The notes under the pieces were generated by a model. It searched no databases, was not told the origin of the DNA, and saw only the letters and a program-made list of their open reading frames with translations. Both the position numbers and the translations under genes were made by a program. A stretch of DNA of 64,000 nt from an uncultured Sphingomonadaceae bacterium (lineage in GTDB: Bacteria; Pseudomonadota; Alphaproteobacteria; Sphingomonadales; Sphingomonadaceae): assembly GCA_938050045.1 (NCBI GenBank), contig CALLJS010000013.1, positions 62,001-126,000 on the forward strand, given 5' to 3'. Shown here piece after piece: positions 9,734 to 21,211 of the stretch (position 1 is its first letter; each line of letters opens with the position of its first letter).

Positions 9734-10645
9734 ATGAAGCATCATGGTTGGATCATATTGGACAAACCGCTTGAGCTGGGATCAACACAGGCCGTTGGCG
9801 CGGTTAAGCGTAATTTGCGTGAGGCTGGACTTCTTGGAAAGGGTAAGGATAAGCTGAAAGTGGGGCATGGCGGCACGCTTGATCCGCTGGCGAGCGGTGT
9901 TTTGCCGATAGCATTGGGAGAGGCGACAAAGCTGTGTGGGCGGATGCTTGATGCATCAAAAATTTATGACTTTACCATAAAATTTGGCATAGAAACCGAA
10001 ACTTTAGATAACGAGGGCGATGTTAGCGAAATCTCTGATACGCGGCCATCATTGGCAAACATAAAGGCTGCATTGATTGAGTTTATTGGAGATGTTGACC
10101 AGATTCCGCCCAAATATAGCGCGCTTAAAATTGATGGGCAGCGGGCCTATGATCTGGCGCGCGCTGGCGTTGATGTCGCAATGAAGATGCGCCATGTTAC
10201 GATATATGCGCTTTCTATAGCTGGTGAATATGATGATAATGCTTTAGATAGAATAACCCTATCGGCCCATGTTTCCAAAGGCACATACATACGCTCTTTG
10301 GCGCGTGATATTGCACGTGCGGTTGGCAGCGTCGGCCATGTAACTATGCTCAGGCGGACAAATGCAGGGCCTTTTTCGCTAAAACATGCGATTTCACTAG
10401 ACAAATTGAATGAAATCGGTAAAGGCGCGCCATTGAAAGACATAATTTTGCCAATGGAGGCAGCGCTGGACGACACCCCGGCACTTCACCTCTCCTCAGA
10501 ACAGGCAAAAGCGATCCGACAGGGCCGTGTCTTATCTGGGGTCGCAGGAGATGGTCTCCATTTGGCATGGGAAGAAGAAAATCCGATTGCTTTAGTAGAG
10601 ATTTCGCATGGAAATGTGCGCATCATTCGCGGTTTTAATGTTTAA
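9734..10645 (+). CDS. truB: tRNA pseudouridine(55) synthase TruB
   Basis: Converts U55 of the tRNA T-loop to pseudouridine. The 303-residue protein has the catalytic motif GGTLDPLASGVLP with the nucleophile Asp50, the PPKYSALKIDGQRAYDLAR segment and KGTYIRSLARD. It lies between rbfA and rpsO, the classic order. Confidence 0.97.
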   Translation: MKHHGWIILDKPLELGSTQAVGAVKRNLREAGLLGKGKDKLKVGHGGTLDPLASGVLPIALGEATKLCGRMLDASKIYDFTIKFGIETETLDNEGDVSEISDTRPSLANIKAALIEFIGDVDQIPPKYSALKIDGQRAYDLARAGVDVAMKMRHVTIYALSIAGEYDDNALDRITLSAHVSKGTYIRSLARDIARAVGSVGHVTMLRRTNAGPFSLKHAISLDKLNEIGKGAPLKDIILPMEAALDDTPALHLSSEQAKAIRQGRVLSGVAGDGLHLAWEEENPIALVEISHGNVRIIRGFNV

Positions 10646-10665
10646 GGTGTTCGTAGGAAAAATAT

Positions 10666-10935
10666 ATGACGATTACAGTTGAACGCAAAGCAGAATTATC
10701 AAAAGAATATGGCCGTATGGAAGGTGACACTGGGTCTCCAGAAGTACAAATAGCGATTTTGACCGAACGAATTGTGAATCTAACGGATCACTTCAAAGGT
10801 CATCATAAAGATAATCACTCGCGCCGTGGTCTATTGATGATGGTGAATAAGCGTCGTTCGCTTTTAGATTATCTAAAAGGCAAAGACGAAGCGCGTTACA
10901 AAGAGCTGATTGAGAAACTCGGTCTGCGTAAATAA
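10666..10935 (+). CDS. rpsO: 30S ribosomal protein S15
   Basis: Ribosomal protein S15, 89 residues, the normal size. It shows [31 protein letters not shown] and the C-terminal [13 protein letters not shown]. It is followed by a strong intrinsic terminator at 10945-10968, which ends the operon begun at rimP. Confidence 0.98.
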   Translation: MTITVERKAELSKEYGRMEGDTGSPEVQIAILTERIVNLTDHFKGHHKDNHSRRGLLMMVNKRRSLLDYLKGKDEARYKELIEKLGLRK

Positions 10936-10944
10936 GAGTTAGAG

Positions 10945-10968
10945 AGCGGCCTCATGAGGCCGCTTTTT
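10945..10968 (+). terminator. Rho-independent terminator after rpsO
   Basis: A perfect GC-rich palindrome at 10945-10964 (AGCGGCCT, CATG loop, AGGCCGCT) is followed by a run of five T residues. It lies 10 bp after the rpsO stop codon. Confidence 0.92.
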
Positions 10969-10977
10969 GTATAAAGG

Positions 10978-11060
10978 CTATTCTATAATAAGGTAGAATA
11001 GCAAAGGGTTAGAAAATTACCCAACCGTTTTGGGGCGGGATTTCCCAGAAAAAGGCCCCA
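10978..11060 (+). promoter_or_regulatory. Structured pnp leader
   Basis: Two hairpins precede pnp. The first pairs CTATTCTA (10978-10985) with TAGAATAG (10994-11001). The second pairs TGGGGC (11031-11036) with GCCCCA (11055-11060) around an inner GGG/CCC stem. In E. coli the pnp leader forms an RNase III-cleaved hairpin used for autoregulation; the same role here is inference from position and structure. Confidence 0.45.
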
Positions 11061-11096
11061 CTTTGCATAGGGCGATGTGGGATATAAGGAAAATAT

Positions 11097-13382
11097 ATGT
11101 TTGATATTAAAAAAGTAGAAATGGAATGGGGCGGACAAACCCTCACTCTTGAAACAGGGCAGGTTGCCCGTCAGGCCGATGGCGCAGTGATTGCAACATT
11201 AGGCGAGACCGTTGTTTTATGCGCAGTAACGGCTGCAAAATCGGTAAAAGATGGACAGGATTTCTTTCCGCTAACCGTCCATTATCAAGAAAAATTCTCA
11301 GCCGCTGGACGTATTCCAGGCGGCTTCTTTAAGCGCGAGCGCGGTGCGACTGAAAAAGAAACACTCACCAGCCGCTTGATCGATCGCCCTGTACGGCCGC
11401 TATTTCCAGAAGGGTTTTACAACGAACTTAATGTTATTTGTCAGGTGCTTAGCTATGATGGCGAGAATGAACCTGATATTTTGGCGATGATAGCTGCATC
11501 AGCGGCTTTGACTATATCGGGTGTTCCATTCATGGGGCCAATAGGCGCGGCGCGTATCGGCTATGCTGCGGGTGAATATCAATTAAACCCCAATATGGAA
11601 AAAATAGCCGAAGGCGATCTTGATCTGGTTGTGGCGGCGACGGGTAATGCCGTTATGATGGTGGAATCCGAAGCGAAAGAACTTTCTGAGGACGTCATGC
11701 TTGGTGCTGTTATGTTTGCGCACGATGAAATTAAAAAGGTTGTGAACCTGATTATTGATTTGGCCGAACAAGCTGCAAAAGAGCCTTGGGAGCTCGTTAC
11801 AAGCGATGGCAATGCCGAGGTGAAAGAAGAAATTCGTGGGCTTATCGGCGATGATATTGCTGCGGCGTATAAAATCACGGATAAAAGCGAGCGCAGCACT
11901 GCATTAAATGCTGCGCGCGACAAAGCCAAGGCGCATTTTGAAGCGCAAGATGTCGATGGTCAAGCGATGATGACGGCTATGAAACAAGCGAAAAAGCTAG
12001 AAGCGGATATTGTGCGCGGTGCGATCTTAAAGGATGGTCAGCGGATTGATGGCCGCAAAACCAATGAAGTACGCCAGATTGAGTCCACCGTTGGTTTCTT
12101 GCCGCGTACCCACGGTAGTGCATTGTTTACGCGCGGTGAAACGCAAGCAATATGTACCACAACTCTGGGTACAAAAGATGCCGAGCAAATGATCGATGGC
12201 TTGGATGGGTTAAGCTATAGCAATTTCATGCTACACTATAATTTCCCGCCTTATTCTGTTGGCGAAGTGGGCCGTTTTGGTGCGCCCGGTCGCCGCGAAA
12301 TTGGTCATGGTAAATTGGCATTTCGCGCGCTGCGCCCAATCCTGCCTAGCCTAGAAGATTTTCCATATACTATTCGTATATTATCCGACATCACAGAATC
12401 CAATGGTTCATCCTCCATGGCCACCATTTGCGGCGGCTGTTTATCGATGATGGATGCGGGCGTTCCAATCGAACGTCCAGTGTCTGGTATTGCGATGGGC
12501 CTTATTCTTGAGGGCGATGATTTTGCCGTTCTATCGGATATTTTGGGCGATGAAGATCATCTTGGCGATATGGATTTCAAAGTGGCGGGTACCGAAAAAG
12601 GCATCACCACTATGCAAATGGATATTAAAATCGCTGGTATTACCGAAGAGATTTTCAAAACCGCATTGCATCAAGCCAGCGAAGGCCGTGCCCATATATT
12701 GGGTGAAATGACCAAAGCGTTGGGCAATGCACGCACAGAGCTCTCTGAGCATGCGCCGCGCATCGAAACAATCCAAATCGACAAATCAAAAATCCGTGAC
12801 ATTATCGGTACTGGCGGCAAAGTGATTCGCGAGATCGTTGCTGAAACTGGTGCTAAAGTTGATATTGACGATGAAGGTTTGGTCAAAGTTTCATCCTCTG
12901 ACAAATCGCAAATTGATGCGGCGATGAAATGGATCGAAGGCATTGTCGAAGAAGCTGAAGTTGGTAAAATTTATGACGGTAAGGTCGTAAACCTTGTCGA
13001 TTTTGGGGCTTTTGTGAACTTCATGGGCGGCAAGGATGGTCTGGTTCATGTTTCTGAAATCAAAGATGAGCGCGTCGAAAAGGTTGCTGATGAACTGTCC
13101 GAAGGTCAAGAGGTTAAGGTGAAGGTTCTTGAGATTGACCAACGCGGTAAAGTGCGTCTGTCTATGCGCGTTGTCGATCAAGAAACGGGCGAGGCATTAG
13201 AAGATACTCGTCCTCCGCGCGACAATAAATCCAAAGGCAATAGAGGCAGTGATCGCAAACCTCGCCGCGATGGCAGAGGTGGCCGTGATGGCGGCAAAGG
13301 ACGTGGTCAACGCCGTGATAATGACGGCAAAGATAATGATGGCCATGAGGCTGGATTGCCAGATTTTATCACTGGCGAATAA
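11097..13382 (+). CDS. pnp: Polyribonucleotide nucleotidyltransferase (PNPase)
   Basis: Phosphorolytic 3'-5' exoribonuclease of the RNA degradosome. The 761-residue protein has two RNase PH-like domains (first half with [25 protein letters not shown]-like core; second with [17 protein letters not shown] and [11 protein letters not shown]). A KH domain ([15 protein letters not shown]) and an S1 domain ([24 protein letters not shown]) follow. The C-terminal tail after residue 700 is rich in Arg, Gly and Asp, which may bind RNA or RNase E. AAGGA precedes the ATG. Leader hairpins and flanking terminators suggest an independent unit. Confidence 0.98.
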   Translation: MFDIKKVEMEWGGQTLTLETGQVARQADGAVIATLGETVVLCAVTAAKSVKDGQDFFPLTVHYQEKFSAAGRIPGGFFKRERGATEKETLTSRLIDRPVRPLFPEGFYNELNVICQVLSYDGENEPDILAMIAASAALTISGVPFMGPIGAARIGYAAGEYQLNPNMEKIAEGDLDLVVAATGNAVMMVESEAKELSEDVMLGAVMFAHDEIKKVVNLIIDLAEQAAKEPWELVTSDGNAEVKEEIRGLIGDDIAAAYKITDKSERSTALNAARDKAKAHFEAQDVDGQAMMTAMKQAKKLEADIVRGAILKDGQRIDGRKTNEVRQIESTVGFLPRTHGSALFTRGETQAICTTTLGTKDAEQMIDGLDGLSYSNFMLHYNFPPYSVGEVGRFGAPGRREIGHGKLAFRALRPILPSLEDFPYTIRILSDITESNGSSSMATICGGCLSMMDAGVPIERPVSGIAMGLILEGDDFAVLSDILGDEDHLGDMDFKVAGTEKGITTMQMDIKIAGITEEIFKTALHQASEGRAHILGEMTKALGNARTELSEHAPRIETIQIDKSKIRDIIGTGGKVIREIVAETGAKVDIDDEGLVKVSSSDKSQIDAAMKWIEGIVEEAEVGKIYDGKVVNLVDFGAFVNFMGGKDGLVHVSEIKDERVEKVADELSEGQEVKVKVLEIDQRGKVRLSMRVVDQETGEALEDTRPPRDNKSKGNRGSDRKPRRDGRGGRDGGKGRGQRRDNDGKDNDGHEAGLPDFITGE

Positions 13383-13434
13383 AGTCAATCTGACGCGCTT
13401 AATTCATACACGATACAGATTGATTGCTTAAAAG

Positions 13435-13468
13435 AAAAAGCCGTGGGCGTTTCGTCTGCGGCTTTTTT
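13435..13468 (+). terminator. Rho-independent terminator after pnp
   Basis: AAAAAGCCG at 13435-13443 pairs with CGGCTTTTT at 13459-13467, giving a hairpin that ends in a six-T run. It lies about 50 bp after the pnp stop. Confidence 0.88.
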
Positions 13469-13534
13469 ATTTGAGCCGATGCTTTTTTTCATTTAACTGT
13501 TGGCGCAAAGCCCAACTGCGATTAAGGATAAAGA

Positions 13535-14320
13535 ATGACAAAGAAATTTCTTACTGCATTTTCTAAGCCGATGCTATTGGCCGTATCTGCTGCTTTACTT
13601 GCTAGCTGTTCAACGGGTGGGCAAAAAGCTGATACTAAATTTATCGCCCGCGATGTGAATACGCTCTACAATGCAGCGAAAGAGCGGCTTGATAATAAAA
13701 ATTACGCTGTGGCCGCTGCCCTATTTGATGAAGTTGAGCGTCAGCACCCATTCTCACCTTGGTCGCGCCGCGCTCAACTAATGAGCGCATTTAGCTATTA
13801 TCTCGACAATAAATATGACGAATCTATCCGCTCGGCGAGTCGGTTTTTATCAATCCATCCAGGTAATAAAGACGCACCCTATGCTTATTATCTGATTGCT
13901 TTGTGCCATTATGAACGCATTGGCGACGTCACGCGCGATCAAAAAACCACGAGCAATGCATTGGCTGCGCTTGGTGAGGTGCAACGCCGCTATCCTAATA
14001 CGCGCTATGCTGCCGATGCTGGCTTAAAAATTGACTTGGTGCGCGATCATTTAGCAGGAAAAGAAATGGAAATTGGCCGTTTTTACCAGCGCCGTTCTTT
14101 GTGGCTGGCATCGGTCATTCGGTTTCGCGAGGTGGTCGATAAATTTGACACTACAATGCACACGCCAGAGGCTCTTTATCGTCTGACCGAGAGCTATTTA
14201 GCGTTGGGCGTATTGGACGAAGCAAAACGCGCCAGTGCCGTTTTAGGGAGCAATTACCCCGCTAGTGAATGGTATGAAAAAGCATTTGAATTGATGCAAA
14301 AACATGCTCCAAAGGCATAA
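13535..14320 (+). CDS. bamD: Outer membrane assembly lipoprotein BamD
   Basis: Lipoprotein component of the BAM complex that inserts outer membrane beta-barrels. The signal peptide ends in the lipobox LLASC with Cys25 as the lipidated residue. The mature part has TPR-like repeats (LYNAAKERLDNKNYAVAAALFDEVERQHPFSPW and following), as in the ComL/YfiO family. Length 261 is typical. It precedes recN, a frequent alphaproteobacterial neighbourhood; its partner bamA is at 58.3 kb. Confidence 0.95.
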   Translation: MTKKFLTAFSKPMLLAVSAALLASCSTGGQKADTKFIARDVNTLYNAAKERLDNKNYAVAAALFDEVERQHPFSPWSRRAQLMSAFSYYLDNKYDESIRSASRFLSIHPGNKDAPYAYYLIALCHYERIGDVTRDQKTTSNALAALGEVQRRYPNTRYAADAGLKIDLVRDHLAGKEMEIGRFYQRRSLWLASVIRFREVVDKFDTTMHTPEALYRLTESYLALGVLDEAKRASAVLGSNYPASEWYEKAFELMQKHAPKA

Positions 14321-14362
14321 TATTTGCTGGCATATTTCTAATGTCGCTTTAGACAAGGGTCT

Positions 14363-16036
14363 ATGCTCCAGAATCTGAATATTCGTAATATTGTTTTGAT
14401 TGAGGCATTGTCTCTCAATTTTCAGGATGGTTTGAGCGTTTTAACGGGTGAAACTGGCGCTGGAAAATCGATATTGTTGGATTCATTAGGGCTTGTCTTG
14501 GGCGCGCGGGCGGAGAATAATCTGGTCAGAAATGGCTGTGACAAAGCCCAAGTTATCGCAACATTTGAAACGCCCACTGGCGCATTATTATCGATGCTGC
14601 AAGACAATGAGATCGAGTGCGAGCCAAATGAAGCACTCATTATCAGGCGCAGCCTAAAAGCGGATGGCGGCAGCAAAGCTTATATTAACGATCAACCTTG
14701 CAGCGCAGCATTGCTGCGCACCATCGGGCGGCATTTGGTTGAAATTCATGGCCAGCATGATGATCGCGGATTGCTCAATCCATCGGGACATCGTGACCTG
14801 CTCGACAATTATGGCCGCTGTAACAGCGAAAAAGTGGCGCATCTTTATCGGGATTGGAAAGAGGCTGCAAAAGCATTGGAAATGGCGCGCGCTAGTCTCG
14901 ACCAAGCCGAGCGCGACCGCGAATGGTTGGAGCATAGCGTAGAAGAGCTACAGGCCTTTAATCCGATCGATGGCGAAGAAGAGGAATTGGCAGGCGAGCG
15001 CAGCGATATGCAAAAGGGCGAGCGGCTAACCGAAGAATTACAATCGGTTCTCAGCAGCTTTGATGGCAAAGAGTGCGGCATCACCAAATTACGCGCATCG
15101 GCCCGTAAATTAGAGCGTATCGCGCCCGAACATGCAGCCTTAAGTGAGGCTCTATCTTCGCTTGATCGCGCCATTATAGAGGCGAATGAGGCTGAGAGTA
15201 AATTGAATGAAGCGCGTTTTTCGCTGACCTTTGATCCGCAGCGATTAGACGATATTGAGGTGCGTTTATTCGAGTTACGCGCTCTGGCCAGAAAACATAA
15301 TGTTGGGCCTGATACATTGCCCGCTTTATTGCGCGATTTATCGGAGAAATTATCGGCCATTCAAGCGGGAGGTGAGGGGCTTGCTAAATTAGAAGCCGAG
15401 GTTGAGAGCAAAAGGCAACGCTATTTTGATGCGGCAAGGACGCTCTCTCAAAAACGGCAAAAAGCCGCGAAACTGCTTGATAAAGCAGTGATTGCTGAAC
15501 TAGTGCCGCTCAAATTAGATGCCGCAAAGTTTCAGACCGATGTTGCGCTGCTCGATGAGAGCAGATGGGGTGAGAGCGGCATGGATAAGGTGGAATTTCT
15601 GATTTCGACTAACCCTGGTGCGCCCTTTGCGCCGCTTACGAAAATAGCATCGGGCGGTGAATTATCGCGCTTTATATTGTCGCTTAAAGTGGCTTTGGCC
15701 GAAGAGGGCGGAGCGCAGACCATTATATTTGACGAGATTGATCGCGGTGTTGGCGGGGCGGTGGCATCGGCCATTGGGGAGAGGCTGCTTAAACTTGCGC
15801 AAAGTGGTAAACAAATGCTCGCTGTGACCCATAGCCCGCAAGTGGCGGCAAAAGGATCTGCGCATTATTATATTGCCAAATCATCCAGCGGGCCCAAAGC
15901 AGGCATCGTGACGCGCACCGATGTAAAGGCCTTAGATACAGATGACCGCCGCCAAGAAATTGCGCGTATGCTATCGGGGGCGCACGTGACCGAAGAAGCA
16001 AAAGCGCAAGCCGATCGATTATTGGAGGTGATTTGA
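14363..16036 (+). CDS. recN: DNA repair protein RecN
   Basis: SMC-like ATPase acting in double-strand break repair. Walker A GETGAGKS lies at residues 29-36. A coiled-coil middle section (about 160-370) is followed by the signature ASGGELSRF and Walker B TIIFDEID with the D-loop GVGG. Length 557 matches the family. It lies 42 bp after bamD and could be co-transcribed with it. Confidence 0.97.
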   Translation: MLQNLNIRNIVLIEALSLNFQDGLSVLTGETGAGKSILLDSLGLVLGARAENNLVRNGCDKAQVIATFETPTGALLSMLQDNEIECEPNEALIIRRSLKADGGSKAYINDQPCSAALLRTIGRHLVEIHGQHDDRGLLNPSGHRDLLDNYGRCNSEKVAHLYRDWKEAAKALEMARASLDQAERDREWLEHSVEELQAFNPIDGEEEELAGERSDMQKGERLTEELQSVLSSFDGKECGITKLRASARKLERIAPEHAALSEALSSLDRAIIEANEAESKLNEARFSLTFDPQRLDDIEVRLFELRALARKHNVGPDTLPALLRDLSEKLSAIQAGGEGLAKLEAEVESKRQRYFDAARTLSQKRQKAAKLLDKAVIAELVPLKLDAAKFQTDVALLDESRWGESGMDKVEFLISTNPGAPFAPLTKIASGGELSRFILSLKVALAEEGGAQTIIFDEIDRGVGGAVASAIGERLLKLAQSGKQMLAVTHSPQVAAKGSAHYYIAKSSSGPKAGIVTRTDVKALDTDDRRQEIARMLSGAHVTEEAKAQADRLLEVI

Positions 16037-16339
16037 TTGGCTGGCATTTTAAGCTAATACCAAAGGCGGGGTGAGATATATGCGTATTTTTTGTTTTTCT
16101 AATGGCCTGATCGTTGGCCGACCACTAGCCCCTCTTCTAGAGAGGAGGGGAGTTTAAGTGATTGATATGCCCAGAGCAGATGCCGTTTGTCTCTGCGCAC
16201 AAGAGCAAGGGGCCGTGGCGGATAATGGCCAGCACAGGCGAACCTCAAACTCTTTCTCTAACGAAGAGGGGGTCTTTCCTAATTATTCTATTGATTATTT
16301 ACCCCATAGTCTCGAAATTATAGAAGAAATGAGTGTTAA
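16037..16339. other. Intergenic region recN-ligA
   Basis: A 303-bp gap before ligA. It contains the palindromic element at 16129-16150 and a weaker CTCTT/AAGAG dyad at 16250-16268. A frame of 61 codons overlaps the ligA start but lacks a Shine-Dalgarno sequence and coding character, so no gene is called. Confidence 0.5.
16129..16150. repeat. Extragenic palindrome
   Basis: CCCCTCTTCT (16129-16138) pairs with AGAGGAGGGG (16141-16150), ten base pairs with one T-G wobble, leaving almost no loop. No T-run follows, so it is not a standard terminator. Such C/G-arm palindromes resemble dispersed extragenic repeats, but no second copy was seen in this window. Confidence 0.55.
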
Positions 16340-18484
<2,145 letters not shown>

Positions 18485-18494
18485 CTTATGCGGA

Positions 18495-18530
18495 TAAATA
18501 ACGGTGTTAGCAATTAAATAACGGTGTTAG
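18495..18530. repeat. 16-bp direct repeat after ligA
   Basis: TAAATAACGGTGTTAG occurs perfectly at 18495-18510 and 18515-18530, a 20-bp period. It is non-coding and directly precedes two hairpins. Confidence 0.85.
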
Positions 18531-18536
18531 AAATGA

Positions 18537-18603
18537 TGCGGTGCGCCTTATGCCCCCACATAGACGCACCGCAATTATTTAGCGTTCTCTCCCTAACGCT
18601 AAA
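18537..18603. terminator. Tandem hairpins between ligA and hydroxylase gene
   Basis: TGCGGTGCG (18537-18545) pairs perfectly with CGCACCGCA (18565-18573). TTTAGCGTT (18578-18586) pairs perfectly with AACGCTAAA (18595-18603). Neither stem is followed by a clear T-run on the plus strand. They lie between convergent genes and may stop transcription or protect 3' ends. Confidence 0.5.
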
Positions 18604-18656
18604 CTATAACCTTATCAATATGTTCGCCGCTGTCTAGTTTTTTTTGCGCTTTGCGG

Positions 18657-19451
18657 TTATACTCTGAAAATCGGCCAAGCTAACATCCGTGCTGCGCTAA
18701 TGTCGTCTAAATTTTCAACGCCATAGCTTTTTGGGTAACGCCGCGTGATTTTTGCGGTTCCAAATAGAATATCCCAAAAGAATAGCAGATTGCCAAAATT
18801 CCCTTTATAATTGACGGCATCATCATCTTTGTGACGACCATGATGCGCATGGTGCGTGGCGGGTGTTGATATGGTGCGTTCCAAAACCCACATCATAGGG
18901 GATAAAGCGCGAATCGGATATAATTTTCTATCCCAAGCAATATCGCTATGAGCACCGATAATGACGAGCATTTTCACCACGACATAACCAGCGAAAACCC
19001 ACCCAAGACCAAGGTAGATTAATATAGCCGAAAACCAGATTCCAGGCATGAAGAGATAATAGAAAAAATTATTGCGATAAACCAATCTAATGCTCATATA
19101 TTTGGCATTATGGTGCGCACGGTGCAAATTATACAACCATTCAAAATTATGCGATGCACGATGCAACCAATATTGGGTCATATCGTCAAATATGAGGAAT
19201 AGGGCAATAGCCGCGAAAATATTTATTCCAGCAATAGCATTTGCCCATTCGGGAACAAGGTTACCCATCGCATATTGAACGAATATTATGATTGTTGGCT
19301 GGGTGAGGATTACCAATACTGCTGAGCCCAATATTTCTACTATGGCATCATCGCGCGTTTGCTCATGCTTGTTAAAGAAATTGGTATAAACAAATTCTAG
19401 CAATCCAAAGACGATAAAGATTCCTATGATGACATAGGTTGGTGTTGGCAT
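18657..19451 (-). CDS. Sterol desaturase / fatty acid hydroxylase family protein
   Basis: Integral membrane di-iron oxygenase of the fatty acid hydroxylase superfamily. Histidine boxes are visible: HRASHNFEWLYNLHRAHH in the middle and HHAHHGRH near the C-terminus. Several hydrophobic helices surround them. The ATG at 19451 lies 10 bases after GAGG and is preferred over an upstream TTG. Substrate is unknown; carotenoid, sterol-like or lipid hydroxylation are all used in the family. Confidence 0.85.
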   Translation of the reverse strand: MPTPTYVIIGIFIVFGLLEFVYTNFFNKHEQTRDDAIVEILGSAVLVILTQPTIIIFVQYAMGNLVPEWANAIAGINIFAAIALFLIFDDMTQYWLHRASHNFEWLYNLHRAHHNAKYMSIRLVYRNNFFYYLFMPGIWFSAILIYLGLGWVFAGYVVVKMLVIIGAHSDIAWDRKLYPIRALSPMMWVLERTISTPATHHAHHGRHKDDDAVNYKGNFGNLLFFWDILFGTAKITRRYPKSYGVENLDDISAARMLAWPIFRV

Positions 19452-19555
19452 TTGCAATATTCCTCATTATCAACTTAATCGGTGCGTTAATTTCTGCTCT
19501 ACAATAATTTGAATGTCAATCATAGGATTGATAAGGTTTTTTAAGAATTGCTCCC

Positions 19556-20242
19556 TTAAAAACGATACATTATGCTCTGCGATAGGGGCGTCCAATATCC
19601 AATTTTAATGCCTGCCTCTCTTAAGATACGCCCTGTCCATGTATTGCATGTGTTCACCGCACTATATTGGCCATTGGCCGCGTAAAATATATTGTCATCG
19701 CCATAGCCTTCATAGATGCGCAATTTACCATTTTTATCATATTGAAAATTAGCAGCGATATTGTTCAAAATATGCGCATATTGTTTGTGCGTAATGCGTA
19801 TCTTTTTTCGGAAATTATTGGGATTAGGGTTTGGGCGATAATAGACATGCAATAAAGACTCTCCTGTTCCAAATGCAGCGCTGGTAGCATCTGACAAGGT
19901 GAGATCATTCCAATTTTGAGCATTTTGATACACGCCTTTGTGGCCCCAGCCGATCATGGCATATTCACTATGATAGGCAGGGTTGCTTAGATGAGAAGCC
20001 TGTAATTTATCGCTCAAAATGCCATTGTCAACAATGGTTGGCACAATAATGCTGACATGAATTCCATTGGTTTCAATAAATATATCAATCGCTTGTTTGG
20101 ATGTTTGTTCAGGCTCTTGCCAAGAATTATTCGCTGGGATTAGCCCCCCGATTACTATAGCGATACAGAATGAAGAAATAATCCCTAGCAAGAGGGTGAT
20201 GCTCCGCCGAAGCCAGATGATATAGATATTATTCGGTTTCAT
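19556..20242 (-). CDS. DUF2459 (TIGR02117 family) protein
   Basis: Protein of unknown function, 228 residues, with an N-terminal membrane anchor (about residues 12-34). The DUF2459 core shows TNGIHVSIIVP, GWGHKGVYQN and the conserved end VNTCNTWTGRILREAGIKIG. The Cys-Asn-Thr-Trp segment and N-terminal His recall a papain-like Cys/His arrangement, but catalysis has not been shown to my knowledge. It is divergent from phhA with a 45-bp gap. Confidence 0.82.
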   Translation of the reverse strand: MKPNNIYIIWLRRSITLLLGIISSFCIAIVIGGLIPANNSWQEPEQTSKQAIDIFIETNGIHVSIIVPTIVDNGILSDKLQASHLSNPAYHSEYAMIGWGHKGVYQNAQNWNDLTLSDATSAAFGTGESLLHVYYRPNPNPNNFRKKIRITHKQYAHILNNIAANFQYDKNGKLRIYEGYGDDNIFYAANGQYSAVNTCNTWTGRILREAGIKIGYWTPLSQSIMYRF

Positions 20243-20287
20243 TTGAAACTTGTTTGCTCCGCTATAATTTCATGTTATAGTAAAAAA

Positions 20288-21172
20288 ATGAATAGTGAAA
20301 CGCATATTTTTGATAGCCCGCCAAGCGGCGCGAATGATGATTGGACGATAGACCAAGCTTGGGATAAATTCACCGATCATGAGCATGAGACTTGGGATAT
20401 ATTATTTGAGCGGCAATATAAAATGCTCCCTGGCCGTGCATGCCAAGCCTTTATTGAAGGTATGAATGTGCTAAAACTTGATAAAGCGGGTATCCCAGAT
20501 TTTAAGGATCTCAATGCGATATTGATGGATAAAACGGGCTGGAAAGTGGTTGCTGTGCCAGGTCTAGTTCCCGACAATGTGTTTTTTAATCATCTAGCTA
20601 ATAAACATTTTGTATCTGGTAATTTCATAAGACGCCGTGACCAATTGGATTATTTGCAAGAACCAGATGTGTTCCATGATGTATTTGGTCATGTGCCGAT
20701 GCTGGCCGATCAGACATTCGCTGATTATATGCAAGCCTATGGGCAGGGCGGTTTACGCTCTTTGCAATATGATGCTCTGAAAAATTTAGCCCGTCTATAT
20801 TGGTACACGGTTGAATTTGGATTGATCCAAGAGGCAGAAGGCCTGCGTATTTATGGCGCGGGGATTGTATCAAGCTATGGCGAAAGCGTTTTTGCGCTGG
20901 ACGATGATAGCCCTAATAGGATTAAATTTGATTTAGAGCGCATCATGCGCAGCGAATATCGGATTGATGATTATCAGCAAAATTATTTTGTCATTGATGA
21001 TCTGCAGCAGCTCTTAGACATTACGCAGCAAACCGATTTTGCGCCGCTTTATGAACAGCTAAAAAAGCTGCCCGATATTGCCGTCGCCGATATTATTGAT
21101 AGCGATATTGTTATGAGCCATGGGACGCAGCATTATGCCCAGCAAAAAGCGAATAATAAGGCCGATGCATAA
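20288..21172 (+). CDS. phhA: Phenylalanine 4-monooxygenase
   Basis: Iron- and pterin-dependent hydroxylase that converts phenylalanine to tyrosine. The 294-residue form is typical of bacterial enzymes. HDVFGHVPML supplies two iron ligands, and the TVEFGLI segment supplies the glutamate. The open frame begins at 20243, but the ATG at 20288 gives the normal N-terminus and is preferred. No pterin-recycling gene (phhB) is adjacent. Confidence 0.93.
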   Translation: MNSETHIFDSPPSGANDDWTIDQAWDKFTDHEHETWDILFERQYKMLPGRACQAFIEGMNVLKLDKAGIPDFKDLNAILMDKTGWKVVAVPGLVPDNVFFNHLANKHFVSGNFIRRRDQLDYLQEPDVFHDVFGHVPMLADQTFADYMQAYGQGGLRSLQYDALKNLARLYWYTVEFGLIQEAEGLRIYGAGIVSSYGESVFALDDDSPNRIKFDLERIMRSEYRIDDYQQNYFVIDDLQQLLDITQQTDFAPLYEQLKKLPDIAVADIIDSDIVMSHGTQHYAQQKANNKADA

Positions 21173-21211
21173 AGCTGGTATAATAGGGGTATAATTGGCT
21201 GATATAGGCTA

